Notes under the pieces: generated by a model
What the model saw: only the letters and a program-made list of their open reading frames with translations
The model's database searches: none
Told to the model about the DNA's origin: nothing
Shown here: positions 1 through 5,342 of the stretch, piece by piece
How the letters are laid out: each line of letters opens with the position of its first letter
How positions within the stretch are numbered: the first letter of the stretch is position 1
Source of the DNA: Azohydromonas lata NBRC 102462
Lineage (GTDB): Bacteria; Pseudomonadota; Gammaproteobacteria; Burkholderiales; Burkholderiaceae_C
Length of the DNA stretch: 6,975 nucleotides
Reading direction: 5' to 3'
Assembly: GCA_945878385.1 (NCBI GenBank)
Contig: CAMCTE010000145.1
Span: 1 to 6,975 of the forward strand
Program-made: the position numbers and the translations under genes

Positions 1-486
1 GAGGCCATCACCTTCGAGCGGGTGTTGGAGACCATCGTCATCACCCATGAGGCGCTGCGGCGCTGGGGCCTGGCGCAGCCGCGGATTGCCGTAGCGGGAT
101 TGAATCCGCACGCTGGTGAGGGCGGGCTTTTCGGTCGAGAAGAGATCGACACGATTGCGCCGGCTGTTGCCGCCGCGCGCGACAGTGGCATCTTGGCCAG
201 TGGGCCGTTTGCGCCGGACACCGTGTTCATGAGGGCGCGGCACACGGCACAGCAGCACGGCGCCTTTGACGCGGTGGTGGCCATGACGCATGACCATGGC
301 CTGATACCCGTGAAATACCTGGGCTTGGACCAGGGCGTGAACATCACCCTGGGCCTGCCCTTCATGCGCACCAGTCCCGACCATGGCACGGCGTTTGACA
401 TTGCGGGGCAAGGGCGTGCAGACCCGAGCAGCTTCTTGGCGGCCCTGCGCATGGCGCGTCGGCTGAGCCCGGCTTCGGTGGGTTGA
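1..486 (+). CDS. pdxA: PdxA-family 4-phosphate dehydrogenase, C-terminal part (5' end outside window)
   Basis: The frame is open from base 1 to the TGA at 484-486, so about 161 C-terminal residues are visible. The family carries out NAD-dependent, metal-dependent oxidative decarboxylation of 4-phosphorylated hydroxy acids; PdxA makes 3-amino-2-oxopropyl phosphate for pyridoxal phosphate synthesis in the cytoplasm. Visible signatures are GLNPHAGEGG (His codon 109-111, a metal ligand), DTVF, and a second metal His (289-291). The Lys, Asn and Arg that bind substrate phosphate in E. coli PdxA (K274, N283, R292) are all present at the same spacing, followed by TSPDHGTAFDIAG. The usual HDQG reads HDHG here. 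The wording IPVKYLGL and GREEIDTIAPA resembles the PdxA2 (D-threonate/D-erythronate 4-phosphate dehydrogenase) branch, so the exact substrate is open. The gene lies upstream of petA, separated from it by the petA promoter, and is probably not in that operon. Confidence 0.9.
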   Translation, partial: EAITFERVLETIVITHEALRRWGLAQPRIAVAGLNPHAGEGGLFGREEIDTIAPAVAAARDSGILASGPFAPDTVFMRARHTAQQHGAFDAVVAMTHDHGLIPVKYLGLDQGVNITLGLPFMRTSPDHGTAFDIAGQGRADPSSFLAALRMARRLSPASVG

Positions 487-562
487 GCGTGCATTTGTGG
501 CGCTACCTGACGCCAAGCTTGCGGCCAGCGCCGGTGCACCCCTGCTTTCACCTTGGTTTTCA

Positions 563-592
563 TTGAGCAGGGCCCTGGCGCTCCGCTAGAAT
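563..592 (+). promoter_or_regulatory. Candidate sigma70 promoter of petABC
   Basis: A -35 like TTGAGC (563-568) and a -10 like TAGAAT (587-592) are separated by 18 bases, which predicts a transcript start near 599 and a leader of about 90 bases before petA. It lies in the 202-base gap between pdxA and petA, the only gap upstream of petABC large enough for a promoter. I see nothing else convincing in 487-562. This is a consensus match only. Confidence 0.55.
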
Positions 593-677
593 GCCGGGTT
601 GACCCTAACGACCCCGACCACAGGCCATTTGGTGGATGCACCACATGCACCTCGTGCAAAGTCGGGCCGCAGTTTTC

Positions 678-682
678 AAGGA
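678..682 (+). promoter_or_regulatory. Ribosome binding site that fixes the petA start
   Basis: AAGGA sits 6 bases before the ATG at 689. The same frame is open back to an ATG at 599, which would add 30 residues, but that start overlaps the predicted transcription start and would push the Tat signal away from the N-terminus. The 689 start is therefore preferred. Confidence 0.8.
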
Positions 683-688
683 CTCTCC

Positions 689-1285
689 ATGAGCGAATCT
701 TCCGTCGACAGCAGCAAGCGCACCTGGTTGATTGCATCCACTTGCGCCGGCGCTGCAGGTGGCGTGGCGGTGGCCGTGCCCTTCGTCAGCACCTTCGCGC
801 CTTCCGAGCGGGCCAAAGCCGCCGGTGCGGCCGTCGAGGTGGATGTGGCCGCCCTGCGCCCCGGTGAAAAAGTCACCGTTGAATGGCGAGGCAAGCCGGT
901 GTGGATCATCCGCCGTACGCCCGAGCAACTTGAGTCTCTCAAGAAGACCGAGCCGCAGGTGGCCGACCCCAATTCCGACCGCAATGCCTATCCCACGCCG
1001 GATTACGCCAAGAACCAACACCGCTCGATCAAGCCGGAGTTCTTCGTGGGGGTGGGCATCTGCTCGCACCTGGGTTGCTCGCCGTCGGACAAATTCGCCA
1101 CGGGTGCCCAACCCTCCCTGCCCGACGACTGGCATGGTGGCTTTCTGTGCCCCTGCCATGGTTCGACCTTCGACATGGCAGGCCGCGTGTACAAGAACAA
1201 GCCCGCGCCTGACAACCTCGAGGTGCCGCCGCACATGTACCTCAGCGAAACCCGCATCCTGATCGGCGAGGACAAGAAGGCCTGA
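689..1285 (+). CDS. petA: Ubiquinol-cytochrome c reductase, Rieske iron-sulfur subunit
   Basis: This 198-residue protein is the Rieske [2Fe-2S] subunit of cytochrome bc1. It takes the first electron from ubiquinol at the Qo site and passes it to cytochrome c1 on the periplasmic side. The cluster motifs are CSHLGC (residues 125-130) and CPCHGS (154-159). The ligands are C125, H127, C154 and H157, with C130 and C156 placed to form the family's disulfide. The N-terminus (residues 9-36) is an uncleaved Tat-type anchor: SSKRTWLIA, then a hydrophobic stretch rich in Ala, Gly and Val, then FVSTF and a short hinge (APSERAKAAG, 37-46). The twin-arginine pair is Lys-Arg here. The length is typical for proteobacterial Rieske proteins. 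It is the first gene of petABC, with petB 82 bases downstream; the gap holds only a weak 6-base inverted repeat (1305-1310 with 1326-1331) and no convincing promoter. Confidence 0.97.
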   Translation: MSESSVDSSKRTWLIASTCAGAAGGVAVAVPFVSTFAPSERAKAAGAAVEVDVAALRPGEKVTVEWRGKPVWIIRRTPEQLESLKKTEPQVADPNSDRNAYPTPDYAKNQHRSIKPEFFVGVGICSHLGCSPSDKFATGAQPSLPDDWHGGFLCPCHGSTFDMAGRVYKNKPAPDNLEVPPHMYLSETRILIGEDKKA

Positions 1286-1357
1286 GCCCACAGGCTTGAG
1301 TCGCCTATTCCCCGCAAGCAGAATCGAATAGCCCATATTGGCGAGACCGCAGTCCCC

Positions 1358-1361
1358 GGAG
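1358..1361 (+). promoter_or_regulatory. Ribosome binding site that fixes the petB start
   Basis: GGAG lies 6 bases before the ATG at 1368. The frame can be extended to a TTG at 1338 (10 extra residues), but that codon has no comparable site, and the protein beginning MAEFK looks like the natural start. Confidence 0.75.
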
Positions 1362-1367
1362 TACCCC

Positions 1368-2768
1368 ATGGCCGAGTTCAAGACCGCCGCACCGAACGCC
1401 CCCATCGGCGAAAAGCTGATGACCTGGGTGGACAACCGTTTCCCTGCCACGAAGATGTACAAGGAGCACCTCTCCGAGTACTACGCGCCGAAGAACTTCA
1501 ACATATGGTACTTCTTCGGCGCGCTGGCGCTGCTGGTGCTGGTGATCCAGATCGTCACCGGCATCTTCCTGGTGATGCACTACAAGCCGGATGCGAATCT
1601 GGCCTTCGCCTCGGTGGAATACATCATGCGCGATGTGCCCTGGGGCTGGCTGGTGCGCTACATGCACTCCACCGGCGCCTCGGCCTTCTTTGTGGTCGTG
1701 TATCTGCACATGTTCCGCGGGCTGATCTACGGTTCATACCGCAAGCCGCGTGAGTTGGTATGGGTCTTCGGTTGTGCCATCTTCCTGTGCCTGATGGCCG
1801 AAGCCTTCATGGGCTACCTGCTGCCCTGGGGCCAGATGTCCTACTGGGGCGCACAGGTGATCGTGAACCTGTTCGCCGCCGTGCCCTTTGTCGGCGAAGA
1901 CTTGGCCCTTCTGATCCGTGGCGACTACGTGGTGTCTGACGCCACACTCAACCGCTTCTTCAGCTTCCACGTGATCGCCGTGCCGCTGGTGCTGCTGGGC
2001 CTGGTGGCCGCGCACATCATTGCCCTGCACGAAGTGGGTTCCAACAACCCCGACGGCGTGGAGATCAAGGCCCACAAGGACGCCACCGGCAAGCCCGTGG
2101 ACGGCATTCCCTTCCACCCCTACTACACGGTGCACGACATCATGGGCGTGAGCGTGTTCCTGATGGTGTTCTCGGCCGTGGTGTTCCTGGCCCCTGAGCT
2201 GGGTGGCTACTTCCTGGAATACAACAACTTCATCCCGGCCGACCCGCTGAAGACCCCCGCGCACATCGCGCCGGTGTGGTACTTCACGCCTAACTACTCG
2301 ATGCTGCGCGCCACCACCGATGTGATGATGAATGTGCTCGTGGTCGTCCTGGCCCTGGGCGCAGTCACGGCAGTGGTCAAGGGCAAGTTTTCCGGTGTGG
2401 GCAAGGCCGGCATCGTCGTGGCAGCCCTGGTCGCAGCAGCCCTGTTCAAGACCTTCGACGCCAAGTTCTGGGGCGTGGTGGTGATGGGCGGTGCGGTCAT
2501 CATCCTGTTCTTCCTGCCCTGGCTGGACAACAGCCCGGTGAAGTCCATCCGCTACCGTCCGACCTGGCACAAGTACCTGTACGGCACCTTCGTGATCTTC
2601 TTCCTGATCCTGGGCTACCTGGGCATCCAGCCGCCGTCGGACATCGGTACCCTGATCGCTCAGATCGGCACGCTGTTCTACTTCGGCTTCTTCCTGCTGA
2701 TGCCCTGGTGGAGTCAGATCGGCGACTTCAAGACCGTCCCCGACCGCGTGGTGTTCCAGCCCCATTGA
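1368..2768 (+). CDS. petB: Ubiquinol-cytochrome c reductase, cytochrome b
   Basis: This 466-residue, fully membrane-embedded core subunit of bc1 holds hemes bL and bH and both quinone sites (Qo, Qi). Heme ligands are H100 and H114 in helix B and H201 and H216 in helix D. The two helix D histidines have 14 residues between them, one more than in mitochondrial and alphaproteobacterial cytochrome b and as in chloroplast cytochrome b6. Other marks are GYLLPWGQMSYWGA (149-162), HEVGSNNP (221-228) and the Qo motif PVWY (302-305) in place of the usual PEWY. Residues 316-365 form an insert with two extra hydrophobic segments (about 319-337 and 347-360) before the standard helix F (FWGVVVMGG...). This accounts for the length above the usual 400-430 residues, and an even number of extra segments would keep the topology. 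The protein ends with helices G (about 406-421) and H (about 429-447). petC starts 28 bases downstream. Confidence 0.98.
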   Translation: MAEFKTAAPNAPIGEKLMTWVDNRFPATKMYKEHLSEYYAPKNFNIWYFFGALALLVLVIQIVTGIFLVMHYKPDANLAFASVEYIMRDVPWGWLVRYMHSTGASAFFVVVYLHMFRGLIYGSYRKPRELVWVFGCAIFLCLMAEAFMGYLLPWGQMSYWGAQVIVNLFAAVPFVGEDLALLIRGDYVVSDATLNRFFSFHVIAVPLVLLGLVAAHIIALHEVGSNNPDGVEIKAHKDATGKPVDGIPFHPYYTVHDIMGVSVFLMVFSAVVFLAPELGGYFLEYNNFIPADPLKTPAHIAPVWYFTPNYSMLRATTDVMMNVLVVVLALGAVTAVVKGKFSGVGKAGIVVAALVAAALFKTFDAKFWGVVVMGGAVIILFFLPWLDNSPVKSIRYRPTWHKYLYGTFVIFFLILGYLGIQPPSDIGTLIAQIGTLFYFGFFLLMPWWSQIGDFKTVPDRVVFQPH

Positions 2769-2796
2769 GACCGGCACAACACGGAAATCACAAGAC

Positions 2797-3579
2797 ATGA
2801 AAAAGCTGTTCGCATCCCTGTGTGCCGCTGTGGCGCTGATGTTCGGCGCCGCGCCTGCGGTACACGCTGCCGGTGGTGGCGTGGCCTGGGACAAGTTCCC
2901 CACCGAAAAGTTGAACGACCTGGCCGCCCTGCAAAACGGCGCCAAGCTGTTTGCCAACTACTGCCTGAACTGCCACGCTGCAGCCTTCATGCGCTACAAC
3001 CGCATGAAGGACATCGGACTGACCGATGAACAGATCAAGCAGAACCTGATGTTTGCCACCGACAAGGTGGGCGAAACGATGAAGGTGTCCTTGGATGCCA
3101 AGCAGGCCAAGGAGTGGTTCGGTGGCAACCCGCCTGACCTCACCCTCATCGCCCGCTCGCGCTCGGCTGCCGGCATGGGTACGGGATCCGATTACCTCTA
3201 CACCTACCTGCGCACCTACTACCGCGACGAGTCCAAGGCCACGGGTTGGAACAATCTGGCCTTCCCCAATGTGGGCATGCCGCATGTGTTGTGGGAACTG
3301 CAGGGCCAGCGCAAGGCGGTGTTTGAAGACCAGCCCGATCCGCACGACAAGGCCAAGATGGTGTCGGTGTTCAAGGGCTATCAGCAAGTGAGCCCGGGCA
3401 CGATGAACGCCCGCGAGTACGACAATGCCATCGCCGACTTGGTGGCCTTCCTGGCTTGGATGGGTGAACCCCAGCAAGGCAGCCGGGTCCGCCTGGGGGT
3501 GTGGGTGCTGATTTTCCTGGGCATCTTCACCGTGATCGCCTGGCGTCTGAACGCAGCGTATTGGAAAGACATCAAATAA
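2797..3579 (+). CDS. petC: Ubiquinol-cytochrome c reductase, cytochrome c1
   Basis: This 260-residue protein is the periplasmic c-type heme subunit that passes electrons from the Rieske protein to soluble or membrane cytochromes c. A Sec signal peptide (MKKLFASLCA, hydrophobic core, likely cleavage after AVHA at residue 24) leads to the mature start AGGGVAWDKFP. The heme attachment motif is CLNCH (residues 56-60, H60 axial). The likely second axial ligand is M161 in NVGMPHVLWELQG. NPPDLTLIARSR (111-122) is typical of c1. A single C-terminal membrane anchor (about 232-249) is followed by a short basic tail ending WKDIK. The start codon has only a weak upstream purine stretch (GGAA at 2783-2786), and translational coupling to petB across the 28-base gap is plausible. 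The protein is standalone c1, not fused to cytochrome b as in some Bradyrhizobium fbcH genes. Confidence 0.97.
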   Translation: MKKLFASLCAAVALMFGAAPAVHAAGGGVAWDKFPTEKLNDLAALQNGAKLFANYCLNCHAAAFMRYNRMKDIGLTDEQIKQNLMFATDKVGETMKVSLDAKQAKEWFGGNPPDLTLIARSRSAAGMGTGSDYLYTYLRTYYRDESKATGWNNLAFPNVGMPHVLWELQGQRKAVFEDQPDPHDKAKMVSVFKGYQQVSPGTMNAREYDNAIADLVAFLAWMGEPQQGSRVRLGVWVLIFLGIFTVIAWRLNAAYWKDIK

Positions 3580-3593
3580 AGCCTGATCACACG

Positions 3594-3619
3594 CAACCCG
3601 TTGCACCGCAATCGGGTTG
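3594..3619 (+). repeat. Stem-loop A in the petC-sspA gap
   Basis: CAACCCG (3594-3600) pairs perfectly with CGGGTTG (3613-3619) around a 12-base loop, 15 bases after the petC stop. No T-tract follows. It is directly followed by a second, larger hairpin. Confidence 0.5.
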
Positions 3620-3621
3620 TT

Positions 3622-3665
3622 GCGCAGTGGGTGCACCGGTCCTGGTGCCAACATGCCCACTGCGC
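3622..3665 (+). terminator. Stem-loop B, possible petABC transcript end or processing site
   Basis: GCGCAGTGGG (3622-3631) pairs perfectly with CCCACTGCGC (3656-3665), a 10-base stem. Within the 24-base loop a second 5-base stem forms (GCACC 3633-3637 with GGTGC 3644-3648). What follows is TTCGTGTTTATG, a poor T-tract, so it may be a leaky terminator, a 3' stabilising structure for petABC mRNA, or both. The structure is seen directly; the function is inferred. Confidence 0.45.
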
Positions 3666-3752
3666 TTCGTGTTTATGAAGGCCCTTCCGAGCATCCACCG
3701 GCGGCGGTGATGCCGGCCATACAACAGAACCCTTGAGGGGAGAACAAACGCC

Positions 3753-4364
3753 ATGATGGTCCTTTACTCCGGAACGACCTGCCCGTATTCGCACCGCTGC
3801 CGTTTCGTGCTGTTTGAAAAGGGCATGGACTTCGAAATCCGTGATGTGGACCTGTTTGCCAAGCCCGAAGACATCGCGCTGATGAACCCGTACAACGAGG
3901 TGCCCATCCTGGTGGAGCGCGATCTGATCCTGTACGAATCGCACATCATCAACGAGTACATCGACGAGCGATTTCCTCATCCCCAACTGATGCCGGGCGA
4001 TCCGGTGGCGCGTGCCCGCGTGCGCCTGTTCCTCTTCAATTTCGAGAAGGAACTGTTCACCCATGTCAATGTGCTGGAAGGCCGTGGCACCAAGCCCAAC
4101 GACAAGCAGATCGAGAAGGCCCGTTCGCAGATCCGCGACCGGCTGACGCAGCTTGCGCCCATCTTCATGAAGAACAAATACATGCTGGGTGAAGACTTCT
4201 CGATGCTGGATGTGGCCATCGCCCCTTTGCTGTGGCGCCTGGACTACTACGGGATCGAGGTGTCCAAGAACGCGGCGCCCTTGCTGAAGTACGCCGAGCG
4301 CATCTTCTCGCGCCCGGCCTACATCGAGGCGCTCACGCCCTCTGAGAAGGTAATGCGCAAGTAA
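3753..4364 (+). CDS. sspA: Stringent starvation protein A (RNA-polymerase-associated, GST fold)
   Basis: This 203-residue cytoplasmic protein has an N-terminal thioredoxin/GST-N domain (about 1-80) and a helical GST-C domain. In E. coli SspA binds RNA polymerase and changes transcription in starvation, stationary phase and acid stress; it is not a working glutathione transferase. Marks are VLYSGTTCPYSHRCRFVL (3-20), NEVPILV (48-54), the YESHIINEYIDERF helix (61-74) and the PHP surface motif (residues 75-77), which is needed for E. coli SspA function. APLLWRLDYYGIE matches the family's C-terminal domain. It lacks the roughly 10-residue N-terminal extension of E. coli SspA and has a CPYS motif (10-13) where E. 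coli has no Cys. Two ATG codons stand in tandem (3753, 3756). A strong GAGGGGAGA (3735-3743) lies 9 bases before the first, which I take as the start. The petABC-sspA-sspB order is also found in Pseudomonas. Confidence 0.95.
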   Translation: MMVLYSGTTCPYSHRCRFVLFEKGMDFEIRDVDLFAKPEDIALMNPYNEVPILVERDLILYESHIINEYIDERFPHPQLMPGDPVARARVRLFLFNFEKELFTHVNVLEGRGTKPNDKQIEKARSQIRDRLTQLAPIFMKNKYMLGEDFSMLDVAIAPLLWRLDYYGIEVSKNAAPLLKYAERIFSRPAYIEALTPSEKVMRK

Positions 4365-4381
4365 GTCGCGCGGCCCACCCG

Positions 4382-4960
4382 ATGAGCAGCCCTCTGAGCC
4401 CGGATGCGCAGGGCACCAGCACGCGCCCCTACCTGATCCGTGCCTTGCACGACTGGTGCACCGACAACGGCTTCACGCCCTATTTGGCGGTGCATGTGGA
4501 CGGCACGGTGGAGGTGCCGCGCGAGTATGTGAAGAACAACGAGATCGTGCTCAATGTCGGTTTCGAGGCCACCAGTGGCCTGCAGTTGGGCAACGAGTTC
4601 ATCGAGTTCAAGGCCCGCTTCGGCGGTGTGGCGCGCGACATTTGCGTGCCGGTGGACCATGTGGTGGCCATTTACGCGCGCGAGAATGGCCAGGGGATGG
4701 CTTTTCCGATGCCCGTGGCGCCCGGCACCGCGCCGAGCATGGGCACCGACGAGGTGTCGGGAGACCAGCACCATGGCGCGCCCCCGGCCCGAAGCGGTCC
4801 ACCGCGCTTGGCGGCCATGTCCAGTGAGCGGCCCGGTCTGCGCAGTGCTGAGGAAAGCGCTGCCTCCGATGACCGTGATGGTGGCCAGCCCGATCCCAGC
4901 CCCGCAGGCGGGGGAGCAGACGGCCAAGGCGGCCGTCCATCCCTCAAGCGCATCAAATAA
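4382..4960 (+). CDS. sspB: ClpXP protease specificity-enhancing factor SspB
   Basis: This 192-residue adaptor binds the ssrA degradation tag and tethers tagged proteins to ClpX. The substrate-binding core is about residues 15-109: RPYLIRALHDWCTDNGFTPY, then EFIEFKARFGG (72-82) and IYARENGQGMAF (97-108), all close to E. coli SspB. Residues 114-182 form a flexible, low-complexity linker rich in Gly, Pro, Ser and Asp. The last ten residues, GGRPSLKRIK (183-192), match the ClpX-binding tail of E. coli SspB (GGRPALRVVK). The linker is longer than in E. coli (protein 165 residues there). It begins 17 bases after the sspA stop with no clear ribosome binding site, which suggests translational coupling to sspA. 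Confidence 0.95.
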   Translation: MSSPLSPDAQGTSTRPYLIRALHDWCTDNGFTPYLAVHVDGTVEVPREYVKNNEIVLNVGFEATSGLQLGNEFIEFKARFGGVARDICVPVDHVVAIYARENGQGMAFPMPVAPGTAPSMGTDEVSGDQHHGAPPARSGPPRLAAMSSERPGLRSAEESAASDDRDGGQPDPSPAGGGADGQGGRPSLKRIK

Positions 4961-4963
4961 AAT
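4958..4963 (+). promoter_or_regulatory. Candidate -10 element for the tRNA-Thr gene
   Basis: TAAAAT matches the -10 consensus at five of six positions and overlaps the sspB TAA stop (4958-4960). No good -35 is seen at the proper distance (GTCCAT at 4935-4940 with a 17-base spacer is poor). A start near 4970 would give a leader of about 56 bases before the tRNA. Confidence 0.35.
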
Positions 4964-4970
4964 CCCAACA

Positions 4971-4994
4971 TGGGCCGCGCCAACGCACGGCCCA
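4971..4994 (+). repeat. Inverted repeat between sspB and tRNA-Thr
   Basis: TGGGCCG (4971-4977) pairs perfectly with CGGCCCA (4988-4994) around a 10-base loop. There is no T-tract, so it is not a classic terminator. It could end sspAB transcripts weakly or be a structure in the tRNA precursor leader. Confidence 0.4.
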
Positions 4995-5025
4995 GGCGAC
5001 ACGGTTCAGCCCCACTGATCCGCAA

Positions 5026-5101
5026 GCCGGCTTAGCTCAGATGGTAGAGCACCGCTCTTGTAAAGCGGGGGTCGTCAGTTCGATTCTGACAGCCGGCACC
5101 A
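5026..5101 (+). tRNA. tRNA-Thr(UGU)
   Basis: This is a complete 76-base cloverleaf. The acceptor stem is GCCGGCT with AGCCGGC, discriminator A5098 and encoded CCA (5099-5101). The anticodon stem CCGCT/AGCGG (5052-5056, 5064-5068) encloses the loop CTTGTAA, giving anticodon TGT (5059-5061), which reads ACA and other ACN threonine codons. The variable loop has 5 bases. The T stem GTCAG/CTGAC (5074-5078, 5086-5090) encloses TTCGATT. There are no mismatches in the acceptor, anticodon or T stems. Confidence 0.97.
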
Positions 5102-5131
5102 CCCACCCCATTCAGAGTGGGTTTTGTTTTT
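5101..5131 (+). terminator. Rho-independent terminator of tRNA-Thr
   Basis: ACCCAC (5101-5106) pairs with GTGGGT (5117-5122) around a 10-base loop, followed by TTTGTTTTT to 5131. The stem begins at the last A of the CCA end, so the transcript ends very close to the mature tRNA. Confidence 0.8.
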
Positions 5132-5203
5132 CAGCGCGTGCATCTGTCACGGTTTCCGACGCTGAGCTCTCCCCAGCCTGAATTGCACTTGAATTTGCGC
5201 CGA

Positions 5204-5226
5204 AACACCCTCGAATGAAGGGTGTT
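5204..5226 (+). repeat. Inverted repeat 1 upstream of the adhesin gene
   Basis: AACACCCT (5204-5211) and AGGGTGTT (5219-5226) form a perfect 8-base dyad with a 7-base centre (CGAATGA). The size fits either an operator for a dimeric regulator or an RNA hairpin. Confidence 0.6.
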
Positions 5227-5264
5227 GCGAAGCATGGCACTTCATCACAATCGCGTTCGTTTTG

Positions 5265-5287
5265 AACGGGTGATGTGGCCCGTTTTT
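5265..5287 (+). terminator. Terminator-like hairpin in the adhesin leader
   Basis: AACGGG (5265-5270) pairs with CCCGTT (5279-5284) around an 8-base loop; a run of five T (5283-5287) begins in the stem and continues after it. It resembles a short intrinsic terminator 55 bases before the adhesin start codon. It could end upstream read-through or act as an attenuator, depending on where the promoter lies. Confidence 0.4.
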
Positions 5288-5291
5288 CGCC

Positions 5292-5321
5292 CCTGTGGCG
5301 CAACACTTTCAACGCCACAGG
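5292..5321 (+). repeat. Inverted repeat 3, next to the adhesin ribosome binding site
   Basis: CCTGTGGCG (5292-5300) and CGCCACAGG (5313-5321) form a perfect 9-base stem with a 12-base loop (CAACACTTTCAA). It ends 9 bases before the ribosome binding site, so it would lie in the 5' untranslated part of the mRNA if the promoter is upstream, or near the promoter as an operator. Confidence 0.6.
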
Positions 5322-5330
5322 CGGTACCTA

Positions 5331-5336
5331 AGAGGG
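5331..5336 (+). promoter_or_regulatory. Ribosome binding site of the adhesin gene
   Basis: AGAGGG lies 6 bases before the ATG at 5343. The only in-frame upstream alternative before a TGA (5271-5273) is a GTG at 5295 inside the hairpin stem, so 5343 is the start. Confidence 0.85.
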
Positions 5337-5342
5337 ATTCTC

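Larger units (their letters stand above)
5132..5342 (+). other. Non-coding leader between tRNA-Thr terminator and adhesin gene
   Basis: About 210 bases without a credible gene. It holds three perfect inverted repeats (listed separately) and the adhesin ribosome binding site. TTGCAC (5183-5188) and TTGAAT (5189-5194) could act as -35 elements, but no good -10 is found at 16-18 bases. The adhesin promoter must lie here if the tRNA terminator is efficient; I cannot fix its position. Confidence 0.6.

Noticed and set aside
498..515. Possible pdxA terminator (TGGCG with CGCCA)
   Set aside because: The stem is only 5 bases and there is no T-tract.
599..688. N-terminal extension of petA from the ATG at 599
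   Set aside because: It coincides with the predicted transcription start, lacks a ribosome binding site and would bury the Tat signal 30 residues inside.
1338..1367. N-terminal extension of petB from a TTG at 1338
   Set aside because: The ATG at 1368 has GGAG at ideal distance; the TTG has none.
1734..2957. A 407-codon open frame on the minus strand across petB
   Set aside because: It is antisense to the third-position GC bias of petB, its His/Gln/Val-rich translation resembles no family, and petB is certain. The same applies to minus-strand frames at 605-1462, 2788-3660 and 5817-6674.
3666..3735. A separate sspA promoter in the petC-sspA gap
   Set aside because: CATACA and nearby words give no matching pair of -35 and -10 boxes at a sensible spacing; a promoter there is possible but not supported.
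5026..5101. tRNA-Thr as an integration attachment site
   Set aside because: No second copy of the tRNA 3' end and no integrase gene is seen in the window; only the adjacency to an accessory-looking gene hints at it.
5235..5252. Possible sigma54 promoter (TGGCAC) in the adhesin leader
   Set aside because: The second half (TTGCA) is missing at the required distance and GG-N10-GC is not met.
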